DNA of 64,000 nucleotides from Daedaleopsis sinensis (lineage: Eukaryota; Basidiomycota; Agaricomycetes; Polyporales; Polyporaceae), in NCBI GenBank assembly GCA_033807695.1, contig CM066303.1, forward strand, positions 4,154,001 to 4,218,000, in the 5' to 3' direction. The translations under genes and the position numbers were made by a program. The notes beneath the pieces were generated by a model. The model saw nothing but the letters and a program-made list of their open reading frames with translations. It ran no database searches and had not been told where the DNA came from. Below, one piece after another: positions 54,773 through 64,000 of the stretch; positions within the stretch are counted from its first letter, which is position 1; every line of letters begins with the position of its first letter.

Positions 54773-55091
54773 GGGTCATAAACTGACAATGCGCTGGCAG
54801 AGCGAGTCGGACGAGAGAGGAGGTAGTAAGCCGGATTCCGGCCGCCACATTCCAGACCTCAGGCCTACTGATTGTTAGGCGATTCTGAATCTGAAAATAT
54901 GATGTCATTTGATGCGCCTTGTGCTCCAAGTCTCAGCGCGGCGGTCGGGAGTTTGGTAGTTCGAAGCCCGGGCCCTTTGGCGCTTAGTGCTCGGTCATTA
55001 TGACTATGATGACAGCCCACTTAGACCCCCCGAATAAATGACAGTCAATAACAGGTTAATAACACGGTCATTATATATGCGGTCACTAAAG

Positions 55092-55113
55092 TTGAATTGT
55101 TGCCTCTACCCTA
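55092..55113 (-). repeat. hAT right terminal inverted repeat
   Basis: 22 bp, exact inverse of 47928-47949, followed by an (AC)n tract. Confidence 0.92.
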
Positions 55114-57058
55114 ACACACACACACACACGAAAATGCCATCAGCAGTACTACAGCGATGTCAAGTTGTATAAATGATTAAGTGTCTTCAAGTCGGACATA
55201 CTGGTGTCACCGCCATCCAACGCCGCCTCCATTTTCGCTTCCACAAGTTCGCAAATGATCAGCATGACAAGCTCGGATGCACCGACATCTACATACTTGC
55301 CTACGAAGACGCCAATATGGACATTCTCACAAGATGGAAACTACCACAATCTGATGCTTGAATGATCTCTAAGATTTGAACAATACGCTCAGTTAACACC
55401 AAAAGAACTGGTCGACGACGACACATGGAGGTCTTTATTCTGAATGGACATCACGAGTCCGAGTCATCCCCCTGGGGACGACATCCGACTGACACTCACC
55501 TGCCAGAAGTAGAAACATTCTAGTGTGCCAGCCTGGCCTGGAACCAAGTTGCCTTGAATTACAGGTAGTCAAGGTTTCGTTCCCAGGATGTGGTGCCGCA
55601 CTGGCAGCAGTGCCCCGGGCCCTTCTTGTTCAAACTAGTATCATCATTGATGCTCTCCGAGTCAGGGCGACTTGTATAACCGGCAGCATCAGGAAAAACC
55701 ACCCGCCCTACTTGGGGATAATTTAGAGAAGTACCCATAATAATTTCGCTATACATGCTATCGAGTAAATAATGGACACTAACCAAGTGGACGCAATGTT
55801 ATTCTTTCATTTCATTTCCCAGAGAGCTTGTCTGAGTTATAGAAATGTGTCAATGACTGGTGAATTCGAGAGCAAGTGCTGATAGTAACAGTTAACTGTG
55901 ATGAGCTTCACGGTGCTAAACCCATCTTTCGACTCGTTTGCCAAGTCCGTTGTTTGTCTGTGTTGATTACCGGCGTCTAGACGAATCTTCGAAGTTCAAA
56001 CACCCTGCTCGAGTCTATTGCTGTCGCCTCACACTATCCGGGGCCTCCCCAGATCATGTAACATCTCTCTCGACTTGTCTATTCATACAGGAGATATCCA
56101 ATGGAGTCTATGTGGGTACCCATATCACGGCAAGCAATCTCCAATGTGGTGGATGGCATCGTGCTATGCCGGATGATGGTACTGACAGCACATTCAGACT
56201 TTGCTGCGCGTTGACAGCTGTCCTGTGCTCGCCACATGCGGCTGCTCTCGCCGGACGAAACTCGACCCTGGGCCTCATCGTCGAGTGCAGGTATGTCAGC
56301 CTAGGAGCCTGCCGTGCTGCTGGTCGGTCTTTGACGGATGTTGTCTGCTATCAGCTTACCTCAAAGTCTACACATCATCAATAACCACAAATGCGCGTAC
56401 GTGTCATCCTGCTAGATCTCTAAGAATGTGAAACTAATCGCCCTTATCCAGTCATCAAGGAAGTAGGTTGTTCGGGTGCATGCGAGCTGTACACAGGACA
56501 CTCCCTGCGATAGGTGCGTCAAAGCGCTCTTTTTCCTCTACCCTATCATCTGTCCCGAAACTTTTAGCCATAGACCTCGTTGCTTCCTTTCTATATTTGT
56601 GGACTTTCAGGCTTGAGGGTAGCGTGTTGATTGTACATGCTCTGGGTGATGTTTCGGAAGGTAGTGCGGCGGTACGTGTAAGGTTCCTTGTATACGAGTC
56701 TGGTGTGATCATGTATAGATGTAGCATACTTGATTTTCAATGAAATGCTATCTTCTGGACGTCTATGCGCTTGCGATATGATGATGATATGTGAATGTCG
56801 CCCAATGGCAACCGTATGATAATGTTCATCTCACTGTGCTATCCGGCACTAATTAGCAGAGGACTTACTGAATTATACTAACCGTCTAAAGTCTCGAATT
56901 ATAGATAATTATCTCTCAATAGCGGAGGTGGTTTTCCCTGATGAGGGCACTCGGTGCTGCTTCCTGTTCTCTATTTATTGCTCTCCAACCTCACTGTTGC
57001 ATCAGCACCATCATATTCTTCGAGCCCACTTCGTACTCCTCTGCGATAGATCCTACCA
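55114..57058. other. No gene recognised
   Basis: This begins with an (AC)8-like tract. Open frames (for example plus 55938-56384 and 56468-56743) show no domain, and the region is AT-richer than the gene arm. Confidence 0.45.
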
Positions 57059-57515
57059 ATGGCACAGAACCTCGCTGGACTTGGTGTGCCTCCTGGCGGC
57101 CCCATAATGCCCGCTGTCCCGCAACCAGGACAAACCCAACTCTTTCTACCGCATCTGCTCTTCCGAAACATTCTACGGGATCCATTGAACCCGGCTACTA
57201 CTCACCTGCACTTCCAGTGGCCGACCATGACCCATCAATCTGTCACACAATGCAGACCCTTACTCCGTCACGGTGCAATTTCCACTCAGCCAGGCAGTCA
57301 TACACGTCCCGCACCGGCTGTTGAAAACCTGCGTACCACAACCCCACCTCTACATCTCCAAAGACTTTTACGGTGCCCAGATCTGAATGCCCGTCTACAT
57401 GCATACGCCGATTCCAACGGTCTCGGAGTCCTGCCCCAATCCCCAGAACAGTTAACTATCTTCCAGAACATTTATGGTATTCCCCACCAGCCAAACAGTC
57501 AAGGGATGACCACTG
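57059..57515 (+). CDS. Possible orphan gene, 5' part (uncertain)
   Basis: A frame from the ATG at 57059 reads MAQNLAGLGVPPGGPIMPAV, rich in Pro, Gln, Thr and His, up to SPEQLTIFQNIYGIPHQPNS, before running into the repeat field. It has no domain, signal or membrane segment that I recognise. A real gene would need a stop or splice near 57500. Confidence 0.22.
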
Positions 57516-58640
57516 GAGCACGTCTCGAAGACGAGACATGCAGGATGCGCCTCCGGGGTATGTGCTCGCATCGCTCTGACATCCGGAGGGCTCATGCGCA
57601 TGATTCGCATTTTCGGAGCCTGCGGTGTCGTCAGGGCATGCAGGGAGATGGTACATGTCATGCACGCTGTGAGACACGTACCGTGGAGACGTCGCGGACG
57701 CATCCATGCGTGTGCGTACTGTACACGATTTTCGGGGCGTACACGGACATGGTATGCGTTCTGGAGGAGTTGTCGGCGGCCGCGGATACTGTGCAGAAGC
57801 TCAAGGTGAGTGCATCTGCGTGCCATCTCCTACATGGCCGCGCATCCTGCACATCTTGCGTTCGAGATATGCAGGATGCGCCTTCGGGTCGGGTCGTGAT
57901 GATGAACACCGTACCTTGTGCGATGTTCTCTCACTAGCGGCGCATCTAGAGGACGAGACGTGCAGGATGCGCATGCTGAGGCTCATATGGATATGGTACG
58001 GAACTTCTGAGGTGTCACCGGGGCGTGCACGGGGACGGTACGTGTCATGAACGTGGGTCGAAATGTACGAGACGCACCTTTAAGACGTCGCGGACTCGTC
58101 CGGTACGCGACTTTCCAGGTGCTAACGAGGCACGATACGCATCTTGCGGGTGCGGCGGCGCGTCTTGCACGTCTCGCCTTGCGCATCCTGCACATCTCGT
58201 CATGAGACGTGCAGGATGTGCATGGTACGCGAGTCTGGGGGCGTTGCCGGGTGTTCAAGGGGATGGTACGAGTCCGGGTCGAGTGTGAACGGCACGTACC
58301 TTGGAGACGTCGTGGACGCGCTGATGCGGGCGTACGGTACGCGACTTTTGAGGTGTCGCCGGGGTGTACACGGCTCATGCGCGCGCTGGTGGGTGCACAC
58401 GGAGGACATTTCCGCGGGACGAAAGTGTACTGCACGGACCTTGGATACGTCGGGTATGCGTTCATGTGCAGGGAGGGCGAGCGAGCGCAATCTGACGGCA
58501 CTCGTTCCAGCTTTCTTCCAAGATGCTGGTGGGGCGAGTTGCGCGGCGGTCCGCGACTTTCGAGACGTCAAGATGTGTGTGCTGAGTGGGTGTATTTGCA
58601 TCTTCGGAGACGCGAGGAGACAAGAGGAGGAGGCAGATGG
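57515..58640. repeat. Complex imperfect repeat field
   Basis: GC-rich DNA in which several motifs recur in diverged form. TGCAGGATGCGC and its inverse occur at about 57540, 57845, 57872, 57960, 58185 and 58212. GACGTCGCGGAC/GACGTCGTGGAC occurs at about 57680, 58086 and 58306, and TACGCGACTTT at about 58110 and 58340. CACCGGGGCGTGCACGGGGA and related GCCGGGGTGTACACGG strings occur at about 58016 and 58355. Near 58184-58222 two motif copies form a hairpin of about 17-bp arms. The apparent unit is a few hundred bases, and open frames across it are by-products. Confidence 0.6.
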
Positions 58641-59486
58641 GGATGTACATGTACAGTAGCGAGAACAGAGACTGGCCCAACTGCGCACACGCGGCACACG
58701 CCCCCCTGTATCTTCGCGAATGGCCCAAGTTTTCTATATGTGCCAAAACACGCTTCCGAACGGTACAAAGTGGCCTTCTGTGCGGGCGGGTGCGGTGCGG
58801 GCGCGGGCCGGCATGGCGCGAGGGGAGGGACGCAAGGGAGGCAAGGCAGGCGCCAGAGGCATCGACGAGACGGTGACAAGAGCGAGCACGCAAGGCGAGA
58901 GCGAGTACAGAGTCGCATGCAAGAGCAGCGGCGGGCGGGGAGTGGAGACGTGGCGGCGGAGGTGGTGGTCGAACGGCAAGAGCTGCGAGCCGCGTTCGTC
59001 CCAAAAAGGCTACGCAGGCGCCCGCCGTCTACTCACCGCCGCCGTCTCCGCCTCGATTCGCACTCGTGGTCCGACTCGGGGAGTGGCCTGAGGGTACATA
59101 TCGGAAGGGATTCTTGCAGACCGCACGGCGCACCGGTTGAATGTCGAGACGTCGTACAGTTCACGTCACACTGGCACTCATGTATTCAGGCTATGTCCGT
59201 GGATTTCAAGAGCAAAGAGCGTAAAGCGAGAAACGATCGGCCAGACACAGTGCTATGTACCAAGTACATCGCACTCGCATCTGCTGGCTATAAGAAAGTG
59301 GAAAGGTTTGAGTCTAGGGATTAAGCATGGTGGTATCCAGCACTACAACCGCGAATGTCGTCGGGCCCTGATACGCCCTGCAAGAACAGGGGAGATCTAG
59401 GTGAGAATGAGCAGGCCGTTGCGGAAAATATTATATACGACAATGAGACTCACGATCCGGCGTTAAGGGGTACCGACGACCTTAAT
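58641..59486. other. GC-rich spacer, no gene recognised
   Basis: Long frames cross this stretch on both strands because of its GC content, but they have low-complexity Arg/Ala/Gly translations and no motif. Confidence 0.45.
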
Positions 59487-60263
59487 TCAGGCACTGGCGG
59501 AGGGGAAGAAGCTCGACACCACTCCAGAGCTTGCGGGGATGGACGTGAAGCTCGAGCTGATGGAACCAGTACTAGCGGTCGTGGCAGCGCGCTCATCGAC
59601 GTTGATCGTGGTAACCCGTCCGGAGCCAGCGGTCGTAGCAGCGGCCTTGTTCTCGTAGATCGTGGTGACGGGTCCGGTACCAGCGGTGGTGGTAGCAGGT
59701 TCGCTGATGATGATCGAGGTGGCCGGTCCCGTGCCAGCGGACATAGCTACGGGCTCATCGACATAGATCGTGGTGACAGGTCCGGTACCAGCGGTTGTGG
59801 TAGCGGGTTCGCGACTGATGATGATGGAGGTGACCGGTCCCGTGCCAGCAGTCGTAGCAGCGGCCTTCTTCACGTAGATCGTGGTGACAGGTCCGGTACC
59901 AGCGGTCGTGGTAGCGGGTTCGCCGACGAAGGTGGAGGTGACGGGCTCTCCATCCGCAGGAGAGGTCGCTGGCTGGCCGACCACAGTGGTTGTGACGGGA
60001 GTACCGGCGGCAGCTGGGTACCAGTAGGTCGTCGTTACGGGCTCCAGACCGCCTGTCGGAGGGTCGATCGTCCACACTTCCGTCATAGGCTGCCCATCTC
60101 TCGATACGGTGATAGTCGTCACGTAGTCGGCATGCAGCTCGAAGGGCGCAGCAGCACCTGAAGCAAGAGGCTGTATTAGTTGATTAGCAGAGGCAGAAAG
60201 CGGCATCTACACACCTCGTCCAACGAGAACAGCAGAGAGGACAAATGTGAGCAAGTGCATCAT
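59487..60263 (-). CDS. Secreted Thr/Ser-rich repeat protein (cell-wall/adhesin-like)
   Basis: Two exons, 60263-60215 and 60157-59487, join in frame (G split across the intron) to a protein of 239 residues. It begins with the signal peptide MMHLLTFVLSAVLVGRGAAA, then PFELHADYVTTITVSRDGQP and MTEVWTIDPPTGGLEPVTTT. The body is about eight imperfect repeats of 17-20 residues built on EPATTTAGTGPVTTIYV and KAAATTAGTGPVTSIII. It ends in a Ser-rich tail, SGVVSSFFPSASA, without a clear GPI signal. The dense Thr would be O-mannosylated. The role is probably in the wall or extracellular matrix; the repeats make length variation likely. The DNA repeats are visible at 59560-59940. Confidence 0.72.
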
Positions 60264-62397
60264 CTTTATCACCGAAGGAGAGAGGAAGAGCTATAGGAGC
60301 GCACTGTGAGGGAGGGAAAAGGAGGATGTGGGGTGGTGAGTATCACAGCAAATGATGTGATTTATACCATGACGGTCAGCGTGACGAGCACCCCGTATGC
60401 AATACAGCCGACTGTGACGGTACCTGGTCATGCAACGTGAAGCTTGCTCACCCGAGTCTACGTCGCCAGATGCGAGTGCTAAATGGAGATGTGGGTGGTT
60501 GCGCAGTGCAGTACAAGCTGGGAACGACTCGGATGCGCTGCGAATTATGATGATGTTGGATCTAGTCCATGCGTTAGCCTATTTCGTCAAACATAGATGA
60601 GTTACATCACTGCCTGCTGGTGGTGAACGGCAGAACACGGCAGGTACCACTGCTGCCAGTGCACTGGCAGTATGTCCGTTGGATGGCTGGTGACAGAGTC
60701 AACATTTACATTTCCGCGTAGCTCTTGCGTAGCTCACGAGCTATATGTCTCCGGTAAGCACCAGTCGTTTTAGAGGGCTTCAAGTTGACGTCGTGCATAG
60801 GGTAACCGTTTGAGATCATCGTACTAGGAGGAGGAGAGTGGTAGAATAGTATCGTTAAGCGCTCGGTACCGGCCGATACCGGGTGACCGTGGCAAATTGC
60901 TTTATCGGTCTAACAAAGCCATCATGATCATGAGTTTCTGTTCCAACTGCTCTAGTATGAACGTCCACCCCCGGTTCAGCCTTGTGACATATAAGTGTGC
61001 TACCGTGCGTATAACGTGAGCAAACACGCTCATATATATCCTCAGTCTTGGGGCTGATAAACTCCTTTGTCAGTAGTACTACGACTGTCGCCGGAGGAAG
61101 ACCTCATTGTTGATTGCCGCACCTTCTGAGTACGCGGATACTACCATGATTGACGAGTGTTGCTCTGCGATAGGATACAATATGCGAGTACATCAATTGA
61201 GCCCAAACGGCCATGGCTCGGAGGGGATGGTTGTGCACGGTGACCGTGATAAAGCCGACGACGATCCACGGCTCACTCGTCCGATGAATGCCAGTACTGG
61301 TGAGTAGTCACCATTGCTACGCGGTCTATTGGATACTCCCCATGGTACATCGCCCAACCATCAATCCAGGTTGCACATGAATTGTGAGTTTCGCAGAACG
61401 CCGTTTCGACTCCGCCGCAGCTCTAAGTGGCTTACTATCCGAGGTTGTCTGGACTCCTCGGCTGTGCGTATGAAGAAACTCAAGCTATGCGAGGCAAACG
61501 TGTTCTCTTGGGCTGGGACGGTCGCTGTGATTACGAGGACGGATCGTTCGCCACATTCGACCTGTCCCGCGTAATCAGCGCAGTGCGCACTGCAGGAACA
61601 AACTCGCGGGCATGGAGCCTAGCGAAGCCGAAAGGCGGCGGGCTGCCCGCGTTGCGTGCCAGGCTTAGGATATGGTCTTGGTGGAGACCAGTCTCTTCAA
61701 GCCGAGCAGACATCTGCTTAGGTTTCCGACTTTTGCTGGTCGGGCGGGGTTAAACGTTTGAACGTTGAACTTTCACCGTACTTTACGCGTGTCCCTCGCT
61801 AACGACTCAAATTTCTTATACGCTGTCTGCGACTGCACGTATCCAGCGTTCTAGTCGTTCCATGCTCTTGTTCCATGTTCTCCGAGGTTGGTTCTTGACA
61901 CACCCACCTGGTCACAACGGCGGTCTGGCTTAGTAATTCGATATGTGCTGAGTAAGTTCAGAGACCCGTTATTTCCACTGACATATGCTTCTCATTTTAC
62001 GCAAGGATTGCGACATGGTTAGTACCTCTCCCGTTGTATATTCGAGCTCGGACATGAGACTCCTGCGTATTCCGTATGTTGTGGATTCTTGAGTCTGAAG
62101 TGAGTTCGAGGCCTCTCAGACACTGTACGTGCAGTGGCCCCAACGGTAGCATGGATACTTCTCAACCACACGGGCCTAGCTCGAGTGACGCTAGTTGTCT
62201 TAGGAATGGCGTCAGCGGAGAACCCTGCTTTCATTTCCTTACTAAGCAATAAGTGTTCCCATGGAATGCCTCATTCTCGTCAAGTCGATGGTGTTACGCC
62301 TCTGCGGGGCAGCTATGTGTGACCCGAGCCGCCGGTCAGAATGACCGAGAATGAGGACAATCGGAGATGAGCAAGCAGACCGGGATATCTTCCACCT
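60264..62397. other. Large intergenic stretch, no gene recognised
   Basis: About 2.1 kb with only short frames. The best of them (plus 61427-61753, with KRVLLGWDGRCDYEDGSFAT) has no family I know and no clear splice partners. Confidence 0.45.
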
Positions 62398-62404
62398 TAT
62401 ATAA
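62398..62404 (+). promoter_or_regulatory. TATA box of the CmcJ/GA4-desaturase-like gene
   Basis: TATATAA lies about 100 bp upstream of the ATG at 62504, followed by a CCCATCCCATCCC pyrimidine tract and a CACA-rich leader. Confidence 0.6.
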
Positions 62405-62503
62405 CTCGGGAGGCTGTCAGACCCATCCCATCCCATCCCGATTCAAAACCTACAACATATCACAGCCTCATCAGCTCTACCGCACATATCATCAGTAGAA
62501 GCA

Positions 62504-63472
62504 ATGGCCACCGCCGCAGTCCTCGCGCCCCACGACGTCCCCACGACGCTCAACTACTACTTGCCCATCGGCACCGAGGAGCCGTACCAGTACGTGTCTG
62601 ACCCACCCGAGGGCAAGCTTTCGAACAACGTCGGCATCGAGCCTCACAACGTGACCATCAACGACGCTCGCGGGCGCGAGCAAGAGTTCACGCTCGACAA
62701 GAACGGCTTCCAATACGTGCACTGGCCGAGCCTCGAGACCGAGTTCGATGACGACGCCCGCATCCAGAAGGTGTACTACGCCGAGGTCGAGGAGATCCTG
62801 AAGAAGGTCGCAGGCGCGAAGCGCGTCTTCATCTTCGACCACACCCTCAGGTGTGTGCCGCGCGAGCTCCGTCCGCGAGCGACTTCTGCAGGCTCACCAA
62901 TCTTCTGCGGTTCTAGGCGCAAGCCTGTGGAGGGCGGAAAACCCGGCCATGATAACCGCGGCCCCGTCGTGAGTACCGTCCTGAACGCGACGAGACGGCC
63001 CCCGCGCATCACTGCTGACGCCGTGCTCGCTCAGGAACGCGTGCACATCGACCAGACATACAAGGCGAGTGTCGCGCGCGTCAAGTACCACCTCCCCGAG
63101 GATGCCGAACGGCTCCTCAAGGGGCGCGTGCGCATCATCAACGTCTGGCGGCCGATCCACCACCCGGTCGCGCACAAGCCGCTCGCGGTCTCGGACTGGC
63201 GGTACCTCGACGAGAAGGACCTGGTGCCGGTGGACCTCATCTACCCGCACCGCACGGGGAGCACGTACTCCGTCAAGTACAACCCTGAGCACAAGTGGTA
63301 CTACCTCTCCGGGCAGACCCCCAAGGAGGTCACACTCATTAAGTGCTACGACTCGGAGGTCGATAGGGCGCGGCTGACGCCGCACTCGGCCTTTCCGGAT
63401 GCGAGCAGCCCGAAGGAGGCTCCCCACAGGGAGTCGATCGAGGTGCGGGCGTTGGTGTTCGATACGGAGTGA
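62504..63472 (+). CDS. CmcJ/NvfI / GA4-desaturase-like family protein
   Basis: This fungal family is named after cephamycin CmcJ and gibberellin GA4 desaturase; some members are Fe/2-oxoglutarate oxygenases or isomerases in secondary metabolism, and most are uncharacterised. The ATG at 62504 starts MATAAVLAPHDVPTTLNYYL. Family landmarks are KNGFQYVHWPSLETEFDDDA, the VFIFDHTLR motif, ERVHIDQTYKASVARVKYHL and RVRIINVWRPIHHPVAHKPL. LAVSDWRYLDEKDLVPVDLI, HKWYYLSGQTPKEVTLIKCY and the final HRESIEVRALVFDTE complete it. Introns 62851-62916 and 62969-63034 are deduced because they interrupt the conserved HTLRRKPVEGGKPGHD and GPVERVHIDQT joins. The His/Asp of HIDQT and the HH and H pairs fit a metal site. 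No pathway genes sit beside it. Confidence 0.85.
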   Translation: MATAAVLAPHDVPTTLNYYLPIGTEEPYQYVSDPPEGKLSNNVGIEPHNVTINDARGREQEFTLDKNGFQYVHWPSLETEFDDDARIQKVYYAEVEEILKKVAGAKRVFIFDHTLRCVPRELRPRATSAGSPIFCGSRRKPVEGGKPGHDNRGPVVSTVLNATRRPPRITADAVLAQERVHIDQTYKASVARVKYHLPEDAERLLKGRVRIINVWRPIHHPVAHKPLAVSDWRYLDEKDLVPVDLIYPHRTGSTYSVKYNPEHKWYYLSGQTPKEVTLIKCYDSEVDRARLTPHSAFPDASSPKEAPHRESIEVRALVFDTE

Positions 63473-63580
63473 GCACGGATTATAGTTGTGTAGTGTATCG
63501 GTATGGATCTACTCGTCTGATTGTGTCATAAATGGATCAGTTACGTTGGAATATTATAGGAGGTCATGCATCCCACTCAC

Positions 63581-63941
63581 CTCACCAAGAGCCTCGGCAG
63601 CTGCTTGCATGACCATATCGGACTCTTGGGCATTCTGGAGAACAGCGAGCAGGGCGGGGACCGAGTGAGTAGACAGAAGCTGGTCGAGTTCGAACACAAT
63701 TTCATGGCAGTCATGATCAAATTCTCATTGGCCGCAATTAAAGAAGACTGTGTGGGACGTACTTGAAGAGCGCACTATCATCATTGAATCCTGACGCGAG
63801 TGCATCGACTGCGGCTGGAGCCACGATATTGCGGAGAGCAAACATGGCGCGATACCGGTCGAACAGAGGCAGGGATCCGTCGTTCAGTGTATTCGGAGCC
63901 TCGTGATGTGGGGTCGATCGATGTATATGTCCTGTGCGCAA
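63581..63941 (-). pseudogene. Broken deoxyhypusine hydroxylase (HEAT-repeat) copy
   Basis: Deoxyhypusine hydroxylase makes hypusine on eIF5A and binds iron through four His-Glu pairs. Here [20 protein letters not shown] with [17 protein letters not shown] (about 63763-63870) is followed by a second part, HEIVFELDQLLSTHSVPALL with MVMQAAAEALGE (63581-63705). The first HE pair is kept. The second, normally in a RHEAAEALG context, reads MQAAAEALG, so the ligand pair is lost. The sequence before CATGAAATT lacks the AG acceptor expected after the donor at 63762. Nothing resembling the C-terminal half follows before the convergent gene ends at 63472. The N-terminal part may continue past the window edge. 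It looks like a degenerate extra copy. Confidence 0.72.
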
Positions 63942-64000
63942 GGCCTGGTGTCAGCATCTGAGCAGGAGCAGGCAGAAATAGCCTACTAGTCCGAATACTG

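Larger units (their letters stand above)
47928..55113. mobile_element. hAT-family DNA transposon, 7.2 kb
   Basis: Perfect 22-bp terminal inverted repeats lie at 47928-47949 and 55092-55113 (outer bases TAGGGTAGAGGC). Both ends are bordered by ACACACAC (47920-47927 and 55114-55121), consistent with the 8-bp target duplication of hAT elements, although both flanks lie in an (AC)n run. GTTATTAAC/CAGTCAATAAC-type motifs recur just inside each end. A hAT transposase with DUF659 and a dimerisation domain lies on the minus strand (51608-54772). The element also carries a cargo-like gene and a nested gag-only LTR element. Confidence 0.88.

Noticed and set aside
58209..59324. 371-codon plus-strand frame
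   Set aside because: Runs through the GC-rich repeat field with a low-complexity Arg/Gly translation, and other long frames overlap it in all phases.

Overview
This window is nuclear DNA from a filamentous basidiomycete, most likely an Agaricomycete of the polypore type (an inference from protein resemblance, not proven). Genes are split by many 45-75 nt GT-AG introns. The gene set is that of a complex fungus: COP9 signalosome, ER membrane complex, exosome nuclease, P450, DUF6534 membrane protein, F-box protein and CmcJ/GA4-desaturase-like protein. The transposons are fungal families. I found no rRNA, tRNA or CRISPR array.

Positions 1-33.4 kb are a gene-dense arm. In order: two tandem paralogues of an unnamed conserved family (81-1716 and 2568-4492, +); EMC1 (4818-8994, -); a secreted histidine-acid-phosphatase/phytase-like enzyme (9901-11854, -); the exosome RNase DIS3/RRP44 (12547-16830, +); a cytochrome P450 (17480-19707, +); a WRAP53/TCAB1-like WD40 protein (19879-21835, -); CSN3 (22554-24792, +); a TPR-like/F-box protein (26280-28684, +); MsrA (29656-30535, +), followed by a short interstitial telomeric repeat; and a DUF6534 seven-helix membrane protein (31034-33358, +).

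Positions 33.5-55.1 kb are a transposon cluster. A full-length non-LTR retrotransposon (35156-41797, -) has two open ORFs, an A tail and a perfect 16-bp target duplication. Beyond it lie CAAGT/ACTTG arrays, a 39-bp perfect inverted repeat, a decayed alpha/beta-hydrolase carrying a MITE-like insert, two TA-flanked MITEs and a kinase-like gene with an acidic repeat insert. A 7.2-kb hAT element (47928-55113) follows, with 22-bp terminal inverted repeats and flanking ACACACAC. Nested inside the hAT is a very young 1.4-kb gag-only LTR element (49021-50430). Its LTRs differ at one base, its target duplication is AAGGC, and its primer-binding site matches the anticodon arm of initiator tRNA-Met. It splits a cargo-like gene carried by the hAT.

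Positions 55.1-64 kb are gene-poor. They hold a complex GC-rich repeat field (57.5-58.6 kb), a secreted Thr/Ser-rich repeat protein (59487-60263, -), a CmcJ/GA4-desaturase-like gene (62504-63472, +) and a broken deoxyhypusine hydroxylase copy at the right edge. The housekeeping genes act in separate pathways (ER membrane insertion, RNA decay, ubiquitin-ligase control, oxidative repair), and I see no biosynthetic cluster. Exon boundaries were placed by eye from reading frame and splice signals and may be off by a few bases, except where exact coordinates are given.
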